DNA from: RBG-16-66-20 sp964564865
Lineage (GTDB): Bacteria; Pseudomonadota; Gammaproteobacteria; Burkholderiales; SG8-39
Direction: 5' to 3'
Length of the DNA stretch: 64,000 bases
NCBI GenBank assembly: GCA_964564865.1
Contig: CAZMDA010000011.1
Span: 7,766 to 71,765 of the forward strand
Shown here: positions 53,426-61,302 of the stretch, piece by piece
Layout: every line of letters starts with the position of its first letter
How positions within the stretch are numbered: the stretch's first letter is position 1
Notes under the pieces: model-generated
Told to the model about the DNA's origin: nothing
Database searches by the model: none
Seen by the model: only the letters and a program-made list of their open reading frames with translations
Translations under genes and position numbers: made by a program

Positions 53426-53773
53426 TTGGTCCTCGCCCGCTTCCTGCGGCTCGTCCTCGCCGCGGCGCTCCTCGCCGCCTGGCAGGGCGCGCTCGTCCAT
53501 CCGCTGGAGCATGTCGGCGAGCACGGCGAACTGGTGCACGTCACGCGGCTGGCCGCGGCGAGCGACGGCTGCGACGGCCACGACCACGAAGATTCCGGGC
53601 CGAACGCGCTCTGCGACGTCATCGCGGCCGTAGCCGCGACGGTGGACAGTCGCATGGCGCTGGTCGTGCCGGCACCCGGCGGCACGACCGCGCCGGTTGC
53701 CATGGCCGCCGGGGCGCCGCGCGGCACCGACCCGCCCGCCTACCGCAGCCAGGCCCCTCCGCCAGTCTCCTGA
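53426..53773 (+). CDS. Small His-rich membrane-anchored protein
   Basis: A 115-residue protein starting with TTG. It has one N-terminal hydrophobic helix (FLRLVLAAALLAAWQGALV) followed by HPLEHVGEHGELVH and CDGHDHED, a likely metal-binding stretch. The remainder is Ala/Pro-rich. Similar small His-rich proteins often precede TonB-dependent receptors in metal uptake loci. It begins 7 bp after the DUF3299 stop. Start codon and family are uncertain. Confidence 0.55.
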   Translation: MVLARFLRLVLAAALLAAWQGALVHPLEHVGEHGELVHVTRLAAASDGCDGHDHEDSGPNALCDVIAAVAATVDSRMALVVPAPGGTTAPVAMAAGAPRGTDPPAYRSQAPPPVS

Positions 53774-53790
53774 GGTTCGCGGTTCCGCGT

Positions 53791-53811
53791 CCGGGGAACG
53801 ACGTTCCCCGG
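53791..53811. promoter_or_regulatory. Perfect 21-bp palindrome before the TonB receptor gene
   Basis: CCGGGGAACG-A-CGTTCCCCGG: a perfect 10-bp inverted repeat around one base, in the 64-bp gap between the His-rich gene and the TonB receptor. It has no T-run, so it may be an operator or an mRNA processing/attenuation hairpin. It does not resemble the AT-rich Zur or Fur box. Confidence 0.6.
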
Positions 53812-53837
53812 CCTTCGTTCGTCTTCAGGAGACAGGC

Positions 53838-55805
53838 ATGCACAGGACTCTTTGCGCGCGCGCGATCGCGTGCGCGTTCGCCGTATCGCCGGTTGCCCAC
53901 GCGCAACCGGATGCAATCTACGTCACCCCGCTCGCCACCGACGAGGCCTCCGTGGTCCAGCCCGCGAGCGTGCTGCGCGGCGAGGAGCTGCGCCGCCGCC
54001 AGGCCTCGAGCCTGGGCGACACGCTGGACCGCGAGCCCGGCGTCCAGTCCGGCGGCATGGGGCCGGGCGCCTCGCGCCCGGTGATCCGCGGCCAGGACGC
54101 GCCGCGCGTGCGCGTGCTGGACAACGGCCTGGGCGCGATGGACGTGTCCACCCTCAGCCCGGACCACCAGTCCGCGGTGGAGACGCTGGGGGCGACGCAG
54201 GTCGAGGTCCTGCGCGGGCCGGCGACGCTGATCCACGGCGGCGGTGCCATCGGCGGCCTGGTGAACGTGGTCACCAAGCGCATCCCGCGCGAGCGCATGC
54301 AGGGCGTGGCCGGCGCGGCCGAGGTCCGCCTGGGCGGCGCGGCGCGCGAGCTCACCGGACTGGTCGACCTGAATGGCGGCAGCGGCGGCATCGCGTGGCA
54401 CGTGGACGCCTTCAGCCGCAACGCCGGCGACTACGACGGCCGCCGCGGGCGCGTGTTCAACAGCTTCGTCGAGTCGCGCGGCGCGAACCTCGGCGCCTCG
54501 CTGGTGGGCGACCGGGGCCACGTCGGCCTGGGCGTGCAGGTGCTGGACAGCTTCTACGGCGTGCCCGCCGGCGAGCTGGCGCGCATCGACATGAAGCAGG
54601 ACCGCACCGAACTGGAAGGCGAGCTGCGCGACCCGCTGCCCGGCTTCTCGCGCATCCGCGTGCGCCTTGCGCGCACCGACTACCGGCACAGCGAGATCGA
54701 GCAGACCGGGGAGGTGGCCACGCGCTTCGCGAACAACGGCGCCGAGGGCCGGCTGGAGCTGGCGCACCGGCCGCTGGGCCCGTTCAGCGGCGTGCTCGGC
54801 GTCTCGGGCCATGGCCGGCGCTTCTCCGCGGTCGGCGAGGAGAGCTTCCTGCAGCCGGTGCGCAGCCGCGGCAGCGCCCTGTTCCTGGTGGAGGAAGCGC
54901 GTGCCGGCAACTGGCGCTTCGAGCTGGGCGGGCGCGTGGAGCGGGAACGCCACCGGCCCGATTCCGCGAGCGGCCTGCCCGGGCGCAGCTTCTCGCCCAC
55001 GACCTGGTCCGGCGGCGCCACCTGGACCTTCATGCCCGGCTACAGCGCCGCGGCGACGCTCACGCGTGCGCAGCGCGCGCCCGCCATCGAGGAGCTGTAC
55101 GCCAATGGCCCGCATGCGGCCACCGCCACCTTCGAGCGGGGGGACAACAACCTCGCCAAGGAGGTCTCCCGCAATCTCGACCTCAGCCTGCGGAAGACCG
55201 GCGGCGCCTGGCGCTGGAAGGCCGGGGTGTACGCGAACCGCTTCCGCAACTACGTCTTCGGCCAGTTCCAGGACGCGGACGGCGACGGCGTGTTCGACCG
55301 CGACCTCGACCGGGTGGACGACACCGGCGCCGCCGACCCGGCGGGGGAGTTCCTGCTGCTCGACTACCGCCAGGCGAACGCGCGCTTCCGCGGCTTCGAG
55401 GCGGAGCTGGCCTGGCGGCCGCAGGGGCCGTGGGGCCTGCGCCTGTTCGCCGACGCCGCGCGCGGCCGGCTGGAGGGCATCGGCAACGCGCCGCGCATGT
55501 CGCCCTCGCGCCTCGGGCTGGAAGGGACGTATGCCGCCGGCGCCTGGAGCGCGTTCGCCAACCTCCTGCGGGTCATGCGCCAGGACCGGATCGCGCAGGC
55601 GCAGGAAACGGCCACGCCCGGTTACACGCGGCTGGACGCGGGACTGCAGTACCGCATCGGCCATGGCGGGCAGGCGGCGACCACGCTGTTCCTGCAGGCG
55701 AACAACCTGCTCGACCGGGACATGCGCGTGCACACCTCGTTCATCAAGGATGCCGCGCCGCTGCCGGGACGTTCGCTCACCGCGGGGGTGCGCGCGACCT
55801 TCTAG
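53838..55805 (+). CDS. TonB-dependent outer-membrane receptor (ZnuD-like)
   Basis: A 655-residue TonB-dependent receptor. A signal peptide (ACAFAVSPVAHAQ) is followed by the plug domain (VLRGEELRRRQASSLGDTLDREPGVQSGGMG, RPVIRGQDAPRVRVLDNGLGAMDVSTLSPDHQSAVE, VEVLRGPATLIHGGGAIGGLVNVVT). A 22-strand-type barrel ends in ...LTAGVRATF with C-terminal Phe. Sequence style (VSTLSPDHQ, GGAIGGLVNV) and the metal-gene context suit the zinc receptor ZnuD group, but copper or another ligand is possible. Last gene of the probable metal operon; good GGAG ribosome site. Confidence 0.88.
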   Translation: MHRTLCARAIACAFAVSPVAHAQPDAIYVTPLATDEASVVQPASVLRGEELRRRQASSLGDTLDREPGVQSGGMGPGASRPVIRGQDAPRVRVLDNGLGAMDVSTLSPDHQSAVETLGATQVEVLRGPATLIHGGGAIGGLVNVVTKRIPRERMQGVAGAAEVRLGGAARELTGLVDLNGGSGGIAWHVDAFSRNAGDYDGRRGRVFNSFVESRGANLGASLVGDRGHVGLGVQVLDSFYGVPAGELARIDMKQDRTELEGELRDPLPGFSRIRVRLARTDYRHSEIEQTGEVATRFANNGAEGRLELAHRPLGPFSGVLGVSGHGRRFSAVGEESFLQPVRSRGSALFLVEEARAGNWRFELGGRVERERHRPDSASGLPGRSFSPTTWSGGATWTFMPGYSAAATLTRAQRAPAIEELYANGPHAATATFERGDNNLAKEVSRNLDLSLRKTGGAWRWKAGVYANRFRNYVFGQFQDADGDGVFDRDLDRVDDTGAADPAGEFLLLDYRQANARFRGFEAELAWRPQGPWGLRLFADAARGRLEGIGNAPRMSPSRLGLEGTYAAGAWSAFANLLRVMRQDRIAQAQETATPGYTRLDAGLQYRIGHGGQAATTLFLQANNLLDRDMRVHTSFIKDAAPLPGRSLTAGVRATF

Positions 55806-55818
55806 CTAGAATGGCGCC

Positions 55819-56355
55819 ATGGAGACATGGCACGGCACGACGATCCTTTCCGTTCGCCGCGGCGCCGGCGTGGCGCTGGGCGGCGACGGGCAGGTGACCC
55901 TGGGCAGCGTGGTGGTGAAGGGCGGCGCGAAGAAGGTGCGCCGCCTCTACCACGAGCGCATCCTCGCCGGCTTCGCCGGCGGCACCGCCGACGCCTTCAC
56001 GCTGTTCGAGCGCTTCGAGGCCAAGCTCGACAAGCACCAGGGCAACCTGATGCGCTCGGCGGTGGAGCTGGCCAAGGACTGGCGCACCGACCGGATCCTG
56101 AGGCGGCTGGAGGCGATGCTCGCGGTCGCCGACCGCGAGCACTCGCTGGTGATCACCGGCATGGGCGACGTGCTGGAGCCCGAGCATGGCATCGTCGCCA
56201 TCGGCTCGGGCGGGCCCTACGCGCAGGCGGCGGCGCGCGCGCTGCTGGAGAACACGCAGCTCGCGCCGCGCGAGATCGTGGACAAGGCGCTCGCGGTGGC
56301 CGCGGACATCTGCATCTACACCAACCACCAGCGCACGATCGAGAGCCTGGAATGA
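55819..56355 (+). CDS. hslV: ATP-dependent protease subunit HslV
   Basis: A 178-residue HslV peptidase of the proteasome-like HslUV complex. Its catalytic N-terminal Thr is exposed after removal of the leader: METWHGTTILSVRRGAGVALGGDGQVTLG. Further family parts are VRRLYHERILAGFAGGTADAFTLFERFEAKL and IAIGSGGPYAQAAARALLENT. A few extra residues precede the Thr compared with E. coli. It starts 13 bp after the TonB receptor and overlaps hslU by ATGA. Confidence 0.96.
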   Translation: METWHGTTILSVRRGAGVALGGDGQVTLGSVVVKGGAKKVRRLYHERILAGFAGGTADAFTLFERFEAKLDKHQGNLMRSAVELAKDWRTDRILRRLEAMLAVADREHSLVITGMGDVLEPEHGIVAIGSGGPYAQAAARALLENTQLAPREIVDKALAVAADICIYTNHQRTIESLE

Positions 56356-57668
56356 GCGGCAGCATGACCCCGCAGGAGATCGTGCACGAGCTGGACAAGC
56401 ACATCGTCGGCCAGGCGAAGGCCAAGCGCGCGGTGGCGATCGCGCTGCGCAACCGCTGGAGAAGGCAGCAGGTGGCCGAGCCGCTGCGCCAGGAGATCAC
56501 GCCCAAGAACATCCTCATGATCGGGCCCACCGGCGTGGGCAAGACCGAGATCGCGCGGCGCCTGGCGCGCCTCGCGGACGCCCCGTTCATCAAGGTGGAG
56601 GCCACCAAGTTCACCGAGGTGGGCTACGTCGGCCGCGACGTGGACAGCATCATCCGCGACCTGGCGGAGATCGCGGTCAAGGGCGCGCGCGAGCAGGCGA
56701 TGAAGCGCGTCCGCACCCAGGCCGCGGACGCGGCCGAGGACCGGATCCTGGACGCGTTGCTGCCCCCGGCGCGCGGCATGGAAGCCGAGGAAACGACCGC
56801 GCGGCAGAAGTTCCGCAAGAAGCTGCGCGAGGGCGAGCTGGACGACAAGGAGATCGAGTTGGAGCTCGCCGCGCCCGCGCCCCAGATGGAGGTGATGGCG
56901 CCGCCGGGCATGGAGGAGCTGACCTCCCAGATCCAGGGCATGTTCCAGAACCTGGGCGGGGGCCGGCGCAAGCTGCGCAGGATGCGGATCCGCGACGCGC
57001 TGAAGGCGCTCACCGACGAGGAGGCCGCGAAGCTGGTCTCGGACGAGGACGTGAAGGGCCGCGCGCTGGCGAACGTCGAGGCCAACGGCATCGTGTTCCT
57101 GGACGAGATCGACAAGATCGCCAGCCGCAGCGAGGTCGCCGGCGCGGACGTGTCGCGCCAGGGCGTGCAGCGCGACCTGCTGCCGCTGGTGGAGGGCACC
57201 ACCGTCACCACCAAGTACGGCATGGTGCGGACCGACCACATCCTCTTCATCGGCTCGGGGGCGTTCCACTTCGCCAAGCCCTCGGACCTGATCCCGGAGC
57301 TGCAGGGGCGCTTCCCGATCCGGGTCGAGCTCGATTCGCTGTCGGTGGAGGATTTCGAGCGCATCCTCACCTCGACCGACGCCAACCTGGTGCTGCAGTA
57401 TCAGGCGCTGCTCGCCACCGAGGGCATCACGCTGGAGTTCCGCGACCGCGCGCTGCGGCGCCTGGCCGAGATCGCCTTCCAGGTGAACGAGCGCACCGAG
57501 AACATCGGCGCGCGGCGCCTGTACACCGTGCTGGAGAAGCTGCTGGAGGAGATCTCCTTCGAGTCCGGCCAGCGCGGCGCGCGCACCGAGGCCATCGACC
57601 CGGCCTACGTCGAGCGGCGCCTGGAGGCGCTGGCGAAGGACGAGGACCTGGCGCGCTACGTGCTGTAG
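56352..57668 (+). CDS. hslU: ATPase subunit HslU
   Basis: A 438-residue HslU, the AAA+ unfoldase that feeds HslV. It begins MTPQEIVHELDKHIVGQAKAKRAVAIALRNRWRRQQV. Walker A is GPTGVGKTEIARRLA (about residue 60), the pore loop is EVGYVGRDV, the I-domain is at about 110-230, Walker B is GIVFLDEIDKIA (about 250), then LLPLVEGTTVTTKYG, and the C-terminal ARRLYTVLEKLLEEISFE ends LARYVL. Complete. Convergent with the zinc-finger gene (13-bp overlap). Confidence 0.97.
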   Translation: MSGSMTPQEIVHELDKHIVGQAKAKRAVAIALRNRWRRQQVAEPLRQEITPKNILMIGPTGVGKTEIARRLARLADAPFIKVEATKFTEVGYVGRDVDSIIRDLAEIAVKGAREQAMKRVRTQAADAAEDRILDALLPPARGMEAEETTARQKFRKKLREGELDDKEIELELAAPAPQMEVMAPPGMEELTSQIQGMFQNLGGGRRKLRRMRIRDALKALTDEEAAKLVSDEDVKGRALANVEANGIVFLDEIDKIASRSEVAGADVSRQGVQRDLLPLVEGTTVTTKYGMVRTDHILFIGSGAFHFAKPSDLIPELQGRFPIRVELDSLSVEDFERILTSTDANLVLQYQALLATEGITLEFRDRALRRLAEIAFQVNERTENIGARRLYTVLEKLLEEISFESGQRGARTEAIDPAYVERRLEALAKDEDLARYVL

Positions 57669-57856
57669 GGGCCGGGTCCTTCCTGCAGGCGGCGCACCGC
57701 GCGCCGCAGGAACCGCAGCTGGGCGCTGGCGTTGCGGCAGCCGCGGCAGACCGCCAGGTGCGCGCGCAGCGCCACGCGCTCGCCGAACGAGAGCGCGCGG
57801 TCCTCGCCCTGCGAGACCAGCCGCGTCACGTCCCGGCAACTGCGCCATCCCATCAT
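57656..57856 (-). CDS. Zinc-finger (zf-HC2) anti-sigma-like protein
   Basis: A 66-residue cytosolic protein with the zinc-binding anti-sigma signature HLAVCRGC (His-x3-Cys-x2-Cys). It lacks a membrane helix, so it would be a soluble ZAS-type anti-sigma factor. Its start overlaps the sigma factor stop (ATGA at 57856), showing translational coupling. It probably holds that sigma factor inactive until a redox or metal signal. Confidence 0.75.
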   Translation of the reverse strand: MMGWRSCRDVTRLVSQGEDRALSFGERVALRAHLAVCRGCRNASAQLRFLRRAVRRLQEGPGPYST

Positions 57857-58467
57857 CGTCCGAACCCGTTCTTCTCCAGGCACAGGCGCAGCGCCATGCG
57901 CGCCCGGTACAGCAGGACCCAGCTGTGGGTCGGGGTCACGCCCAGCGCCTTACACAGCTCCGGGGTGTCCAGGCCCAGGTGCTCGCGCATCATGAAGGCC
58001 TGCGCGGTGCGGGCCGGCAGCCCCTTGAGGCATTCCTCCAGAACCGCGCGCAGGCGGCCCTGCTCCAGCGCGCCTTCCGGGTCCTCCCAGGCCTGCGGCG
58101 GATCCACCCAGTGGCCGCGGTGGTCGAACAGGGCGTCGAAATCGGACTCCTCGCCCTCGCCCGGGTCCGGCGCCGCCGGCTCGCGGCTCGAGCGCCGGAT
58201 GTGGTCCACGATCTTGTGCTTCAGGATCCCGGTGAGCCAGGTGCGCAGGTTGGAGCGCCCGGCGAACCCGGCCGCCCCGGCGAGCGCCGCGAGCAGGGTC
58301 TCCTGGACGGCGTCCTCGGCCGCGTCCCGGTCGCGCAGCTGCAGCGAGGCGTAGCGCAGCAGGTAGGGGCGTTCCGCCTGGATGCGGTCCTGGAGGTCGT
58401 CGGGGGGCGGCAGGAGGGGGGCTTGAAACCGTTTTGGCGAGCCCCATTTTAGACGCGTGCAACCCAT
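57853..58467 (-). CDS. ECF-type sigma-70 family sigma factor
   Basis: A protein of about 204 residues with region 2 (RPYLLRYASLQLRDRDAAEDAVQETLLAALAG, NLRTWLTGILKHKIVDHIRR) and region 4 (LEECLKGLPARTAQAFMMREHLGLDTPELCKALGVTPTHSWVLLYRARMALR) of extracytoplasmic-function sigma factors. An acidic linker (GEGEESDFDALFD) separates them. The start is uncertain: ATG at 58467 overlaps the hsp20 leader; longer forms run into hsp20. Paired with the downstream zinc-finger gene. Confidence 0.85.
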   Translation of the reverse strand: MGCTRLKWGSPKRFQAPLLPPPDDLQDRIQAERPYLLRYASLQLRDRDAAEDAVQETLLAALAGAAGFAGRSNLRTWLTGILKHKIVDHIRRSSREPAAPDPGEGEESDFDALFDHRGHWVDPPQAWEDPEGALEQGRLRAVLEECLKGLPARTAQAFMMREHLGLDTPELCKALGVTPTHSWVLLYRARMALRLCLEKNGFGR

Positions 58468-58480
58468 CCAGGAGAGGACC

Positions 58481-58915
58481 ATGGCCAACATCGCCAGATT
58501 CGACCCGTTCAACGAGCTCGTGGACGACCTGTTCAAGGGCTTCTTCGTGCGCCCGGTTTCCTACGGCAACGGCCTGCAGGCGCCCGAGGCGCCCCGCATC
58601 CGCGTCGACGTCGCCGAGACCGAGGCCGCCTACGTGGTCAGCGCCGAGCTGCCCGGGGTGAAGAAGGAGGACATCCAGGTCGCCATCGACGGCGCCCAGG
58701 TCACCCTGAGCGCGGAAGTGAAGCGCGAGCAGGAGGCCGCCGAGGGCAACCGCCTGATCCACGTCGAGCGCAGCTACGGCAAGGCGAGCCGCAGCTTCAC
58801 CCTGCCGCAGGAACTGGACGAGGCGAAGGCCCAGGCGAAGTTCCGCGACGGGCTGCTGGAGCTGACGCTGCCGAAGAAGGCCGCCGCGGCGCGCCGCCAG
58901 ATCGAGATTCACTGA
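58481..58915 (+). CDS. Hsp20/alpha-crystallin small heat shock protein
   Basis: A 144-residue small heat shock protein, an ATP-independent holdase. It starts MANIARFDPFNELVDDLFKGFFVRP. The alpha-crystallin domain (about residues 40-135) has RVDVAETEAAYVVSAELPGVKKEDIQVAIDGAQVTLSAEV and ends in FRDGLLELTLPKK. A clear GGAGAGG precedes the ATG at 58481, favouring it over an upstream GTG at 58457. Divergent from the sigma factor and close to hslVU, so a heat-stress neighbourhood. Confidence 0.93.
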   Translation: MANIARFDPFNELVDDLFKGFFVRPVSYGNGLQAPEAPRIRVDVAETEAAYVVSAELPGVKKEDIQVAIDGAQVTLSAEVKREQEAAEGNRLIHVERSYGKASRSFTLPQELDEAKAQAKFRDGLLELTLPKKAAAARRQIEIH

Positions 58916-58947
58916 CCGGCGCGGTTTGGTTCTAGAATGGCCCGGTC

Positions 58948-59847
58948 ATGAACGCACCGGGCCATAGCGGCGCGCCGGTCTCGGCGCCCTCCGAGAAGGC
59001 GCGAATCCTCGCCGAGGCGCTGCCGTACATCAAGCGCTTCCACGGCAGGACCATCGTCGTCAAGTACGGCGGCAACGCGATGACCGACGAAGTCCTGAAG
59101 AAGGACTTCGCGCACGACGTCGCGCTGCTGAAGCTGGTCGGCATGAACCCGGTGGTGGTGCACGGCGGCGGGCCGCAGATCGAGACCGCGCTCGCGCGCA
59201 TGGGCAAGAAGGGCGAGTTCATCCAGGGCATGCGGGTGACCGACGCCGAGACCATGGACATCGTCGAGATGGTGCTCGGCGGCCAGGTCAACAAGGAAGT
59301 GGTCGAGCTCATCAACCAGGCCGGCGGCAAGGCCGTCGGCCTCACCGGCCAGGACGGCTCGTTCATCCGCGCGCGCAAGATGCTGCTGACGGATGCCGGC
59401 GGCGCCAAGCAGGACCTGGGCCAGGTGGGCGAGATCGAGGCCATCGACCCGGCGGTGATCGGCGCGCTGGAAGTGGCGGGGTTCATCCCGGTGGTGGCGC
59501 CGATCGCCACCGGCGCCGACGGCACCACCTTCAACATCAACGCCGACCTGGTGGCGGGCAAGCTGGCCGAGGTGCTGCGCGCCGAGAAGCTGGTGGTGCT
59601 CACCAATACCCCCGGGGTGCTGGACAAGAGCGGCAAGCTGTTGACGGGCCTGACGCCGCGCAAGATCGACGACCTGGTGGAGAAGGGCGTGATCTCCGGC
59701 GGCATGCTGCCCAAGATCGCCTCGGTGCTGGACGCCGCGCGCGCCGGGGTCAAGGCCTGCCACATCATCGACGGCCGGGTGCCGCACGCGCTGCTGCTGG
59801 AAGTGCTGACCGACGAAGGCGTCGGCACCCTCATCCGCTCCAAGTAA
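58948..59847 (+). CDS. argB: Acetylglutamate kinase
   Basis: A 299-residue ArgB, second enzyme of arginine synthesis, phosphorylating N-acetylglutamate. Motifs: TIVVKYGGNAM (about residue 32), LVGMNPVVVHGGGPQI (about 67), NINADLVAGKLAEVLRAEKLVVLTNTPGVLD (about 192-222) and GGMLPKIASVLDAARAGVKACHIIDGRVPHALLLE. The long N-terminal helix before YIKRF is typical of arginine-inhibited hexameric enzymes. The stop overlaps the HAD gene start by one base. Confidence 0.96.
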   Translation: MNAPGHSGAPVSAPSEKARILAEALPYIKRFHGRTIVVKYGGNAMTDEVLKKDFAHDVALLKLVGMNPVVVHGGGPQIETALARMGKKGEFIQGMRVTDAETMDIVEMVLGGQVNKEVVELINQAGGKAVGLTGQDGSFIRARKMLLTDAGGAKQDLGQVGEIEAIDPAVIGALEVAGFIPVVAPIATGADGTTFNINADLVAGKLAEVLRAEKLVVLTNTPGVLDKSGKLLTGLTPRKIDDLVEKGVISGGMLPKIASVLDAARAGVKACHIIDGRVPHALLLEVLTDEGVGTLIRSK

Positions 59848-60518
59848 TGCGCATTGTCTCTGTCCCGCCTTCGCGGCGGGTGTGGATCTTCGACCTCGAC
59901 AACACGCTGCACGACGCGCGGCCGCACATTTTTCCCTCGATGCACGCGCAGATGAACGCCTGGCTGCGCCGGCGCTTCGGCCTCGACGAGGAAGGGGCCA
60001 ATGCCATGCGGCGCTTCTTCTGGGAGCGCTACGGCACCACCATGCGCGGCCTGGTGCGCCACTACGGCGAGGACCCGCGCAAGTTCATCCGCGAGACGCA
60101 TCACTTCCCGGAACTGGACCCCATGGTGGTGGGCGAGAACGCGCTGCACCATGCGCTCGCCCGCCTGCGGGGCCGGCGGCTGGTGTTCTCCAACGCCCCG
60201 CGCCACTACGTCGAGCAGGTGCTGCGGGTGCTGGGCGTGCGGCGCTTCTTCGACGCGGTCTGGACCATCGAGAGCACCCGGTTCCGGCCCAAGCCCGCGT
60301 TCCAGGGCTTTCGCCTCCTGCTGCGCGAGCACGACCTCGCGCCGCACCGCTGCGTGCTGGTGGACGACATGCCCGAGAACCTGCGCGCCGCGAAGCGCCT
60401 CGGCATGTCGACCGTCTGGGTCAGCCAGGAGAAGCGCAGGATGCCGTTCGCCGACCTGCGCGTGACATCGGTCACGCAGTTGCCGCGGCTGGTGTTCCGC
60501 CATGGGTACTCGGCGTAG
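59847..60518 (+). CDS. HAD-family pyrimidine 5'-nucleotidase-like phosphatase
   Basis: A 223-residue HAD phosphatase of the SDT1/pyrimidine 5'-nucleotidase group. Motif I is VWIFDLDNTLHDA, motif II is VFSNAPRHYVEQVL, the motif III Lys is in RPKPAFQG, and motif IV is VLVDDMPENLRAAKRLGMSTVWV. It lies between argB and slmA, a stable betaproteobacterial arrangement. The physiological substrate is unproven; UMP/CMP-type nucleotides are known for relatives. Confidence 0.88.
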   Translation: MRIVSVPPSRRVWIFDLDNTLHDARPHIFPSMHAQMNAWLRRRFGLDEEGANAMRRFFWERYGTTMRGLVRHYGEDPRKFIRETHHFPELDPMVVGENALHHALARLRGRRLVFSNAPRHYVEQVLRVLGVRRFFDAVWTIESTRFRPKPAFQGFRLLLREHDLAPHRCVLVDDMPENLRAAKRLGMSTVWVSQEKRRMPFADLRVTSVTQLPRLVFRHGYSA

Positions 60519-60527
60519 AATTCGCCG

Positions 60528-61085
60528 ATGCCGCGGGTTAAAGGGGAACGGCGGCTCGAGATCCTGAAGGCGCTGGCCGGGATGCTCGAGCAGCCGAAGT
60601 GGGAGCGGATCACGACGGCGGCGCTGGCCGGGAAGCTGGAAGTCTCGGAGGCGGCGCTCTACCGGCATTTCGCGTCCAAGGCCCAGATGTTCGAGGGCCT
60701 GATCGAGTTCATCGAGAGCTCGGTGTTCACGCTCGCCAACCGCATCGCCCAGGACGAGCCCGACGGCGCGCGGCAGGCCGACAAGCTGGTGGAGATGCTG
60801 CTCGCCTTCGCCGAGAAGAACCCGGGCATGGTGCGGGTGATGACCGGCGACGCGCTGGTGGGCGAGCACGAGCGCCTGCAGGCCCGCATGAACCAGTTCT
60901 TCGACCGCTTCGAGGCGTCCCTCAAGCAGGCGCTGCGCGCCGGCGGAGAGGGCAGCGACGTCACCGCGCAGGCGGGCGCGCTGACCCGCTACGCCATCGG
61001 CTGCCTGCACCAGTACGCCAAGAGCGGCTTCGCGAAGAAGCCGGTGGAGAGCTACGCCGCGCAGCGGCGCTTCCTCGCGGCGTAG
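60528..61085 (+). CDS. slmA: Nucleoid occlusion factor SlmA
   Basis: A 185-residue TetR-fold protein. It has the SlmA-type start GERRLEILKALAGMLEQPKWERITTAALAGKLEVSEAALYRHFASKAQMFEGLIEFIESSVF (HTH about residues 25-55), then MVRVMTGDALVGEHERLQARMNQFFDRFEASLKQALR and YAIGCLHQYAKSGF. SlmA binds specific DNA sites and blocks FtsZ ring assembly over the nucleoid. Context argB-HAD-slmA agrees. The 217-bp gap after it contains no recognisable feature. Confidence 0.92.
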   Translation: MPRVKGERRLEILKALAGMLEQPKWERITTAALAGKLEVSEAALYRHFASKAQMFEGLIEFIESSVFTLANRIAQDEPDGARQADKLVEMLLAFAEKNPGMVRVMTGDALVGEHERLQARMNQFFDRFEASLKQALRAGGEGSDVTAQAGALTRYAIGCLHQYAKSGFAKKPVESYAAQRRFLAA

Positions 61086-61302
61086 GCGCTACCCCTGCCG
61101 CTCCTGGCCGGGCGCAAACGGCCGGTGTCGACGAACATACCCGAGCGGACGCAAAAGGCCGGCGCCCATCCCGATCGACGCGGGATCGACAACCTCCTTC
61201 CCGATGCCAGGGTCCTCAAGTGACCGGCGCACACAACTCCACTCAACCTCGCCGTGGGTCAGCTTGTCGCCCCGGACGAACCGGGCAATTCGAAGCGGCT
61301 TC

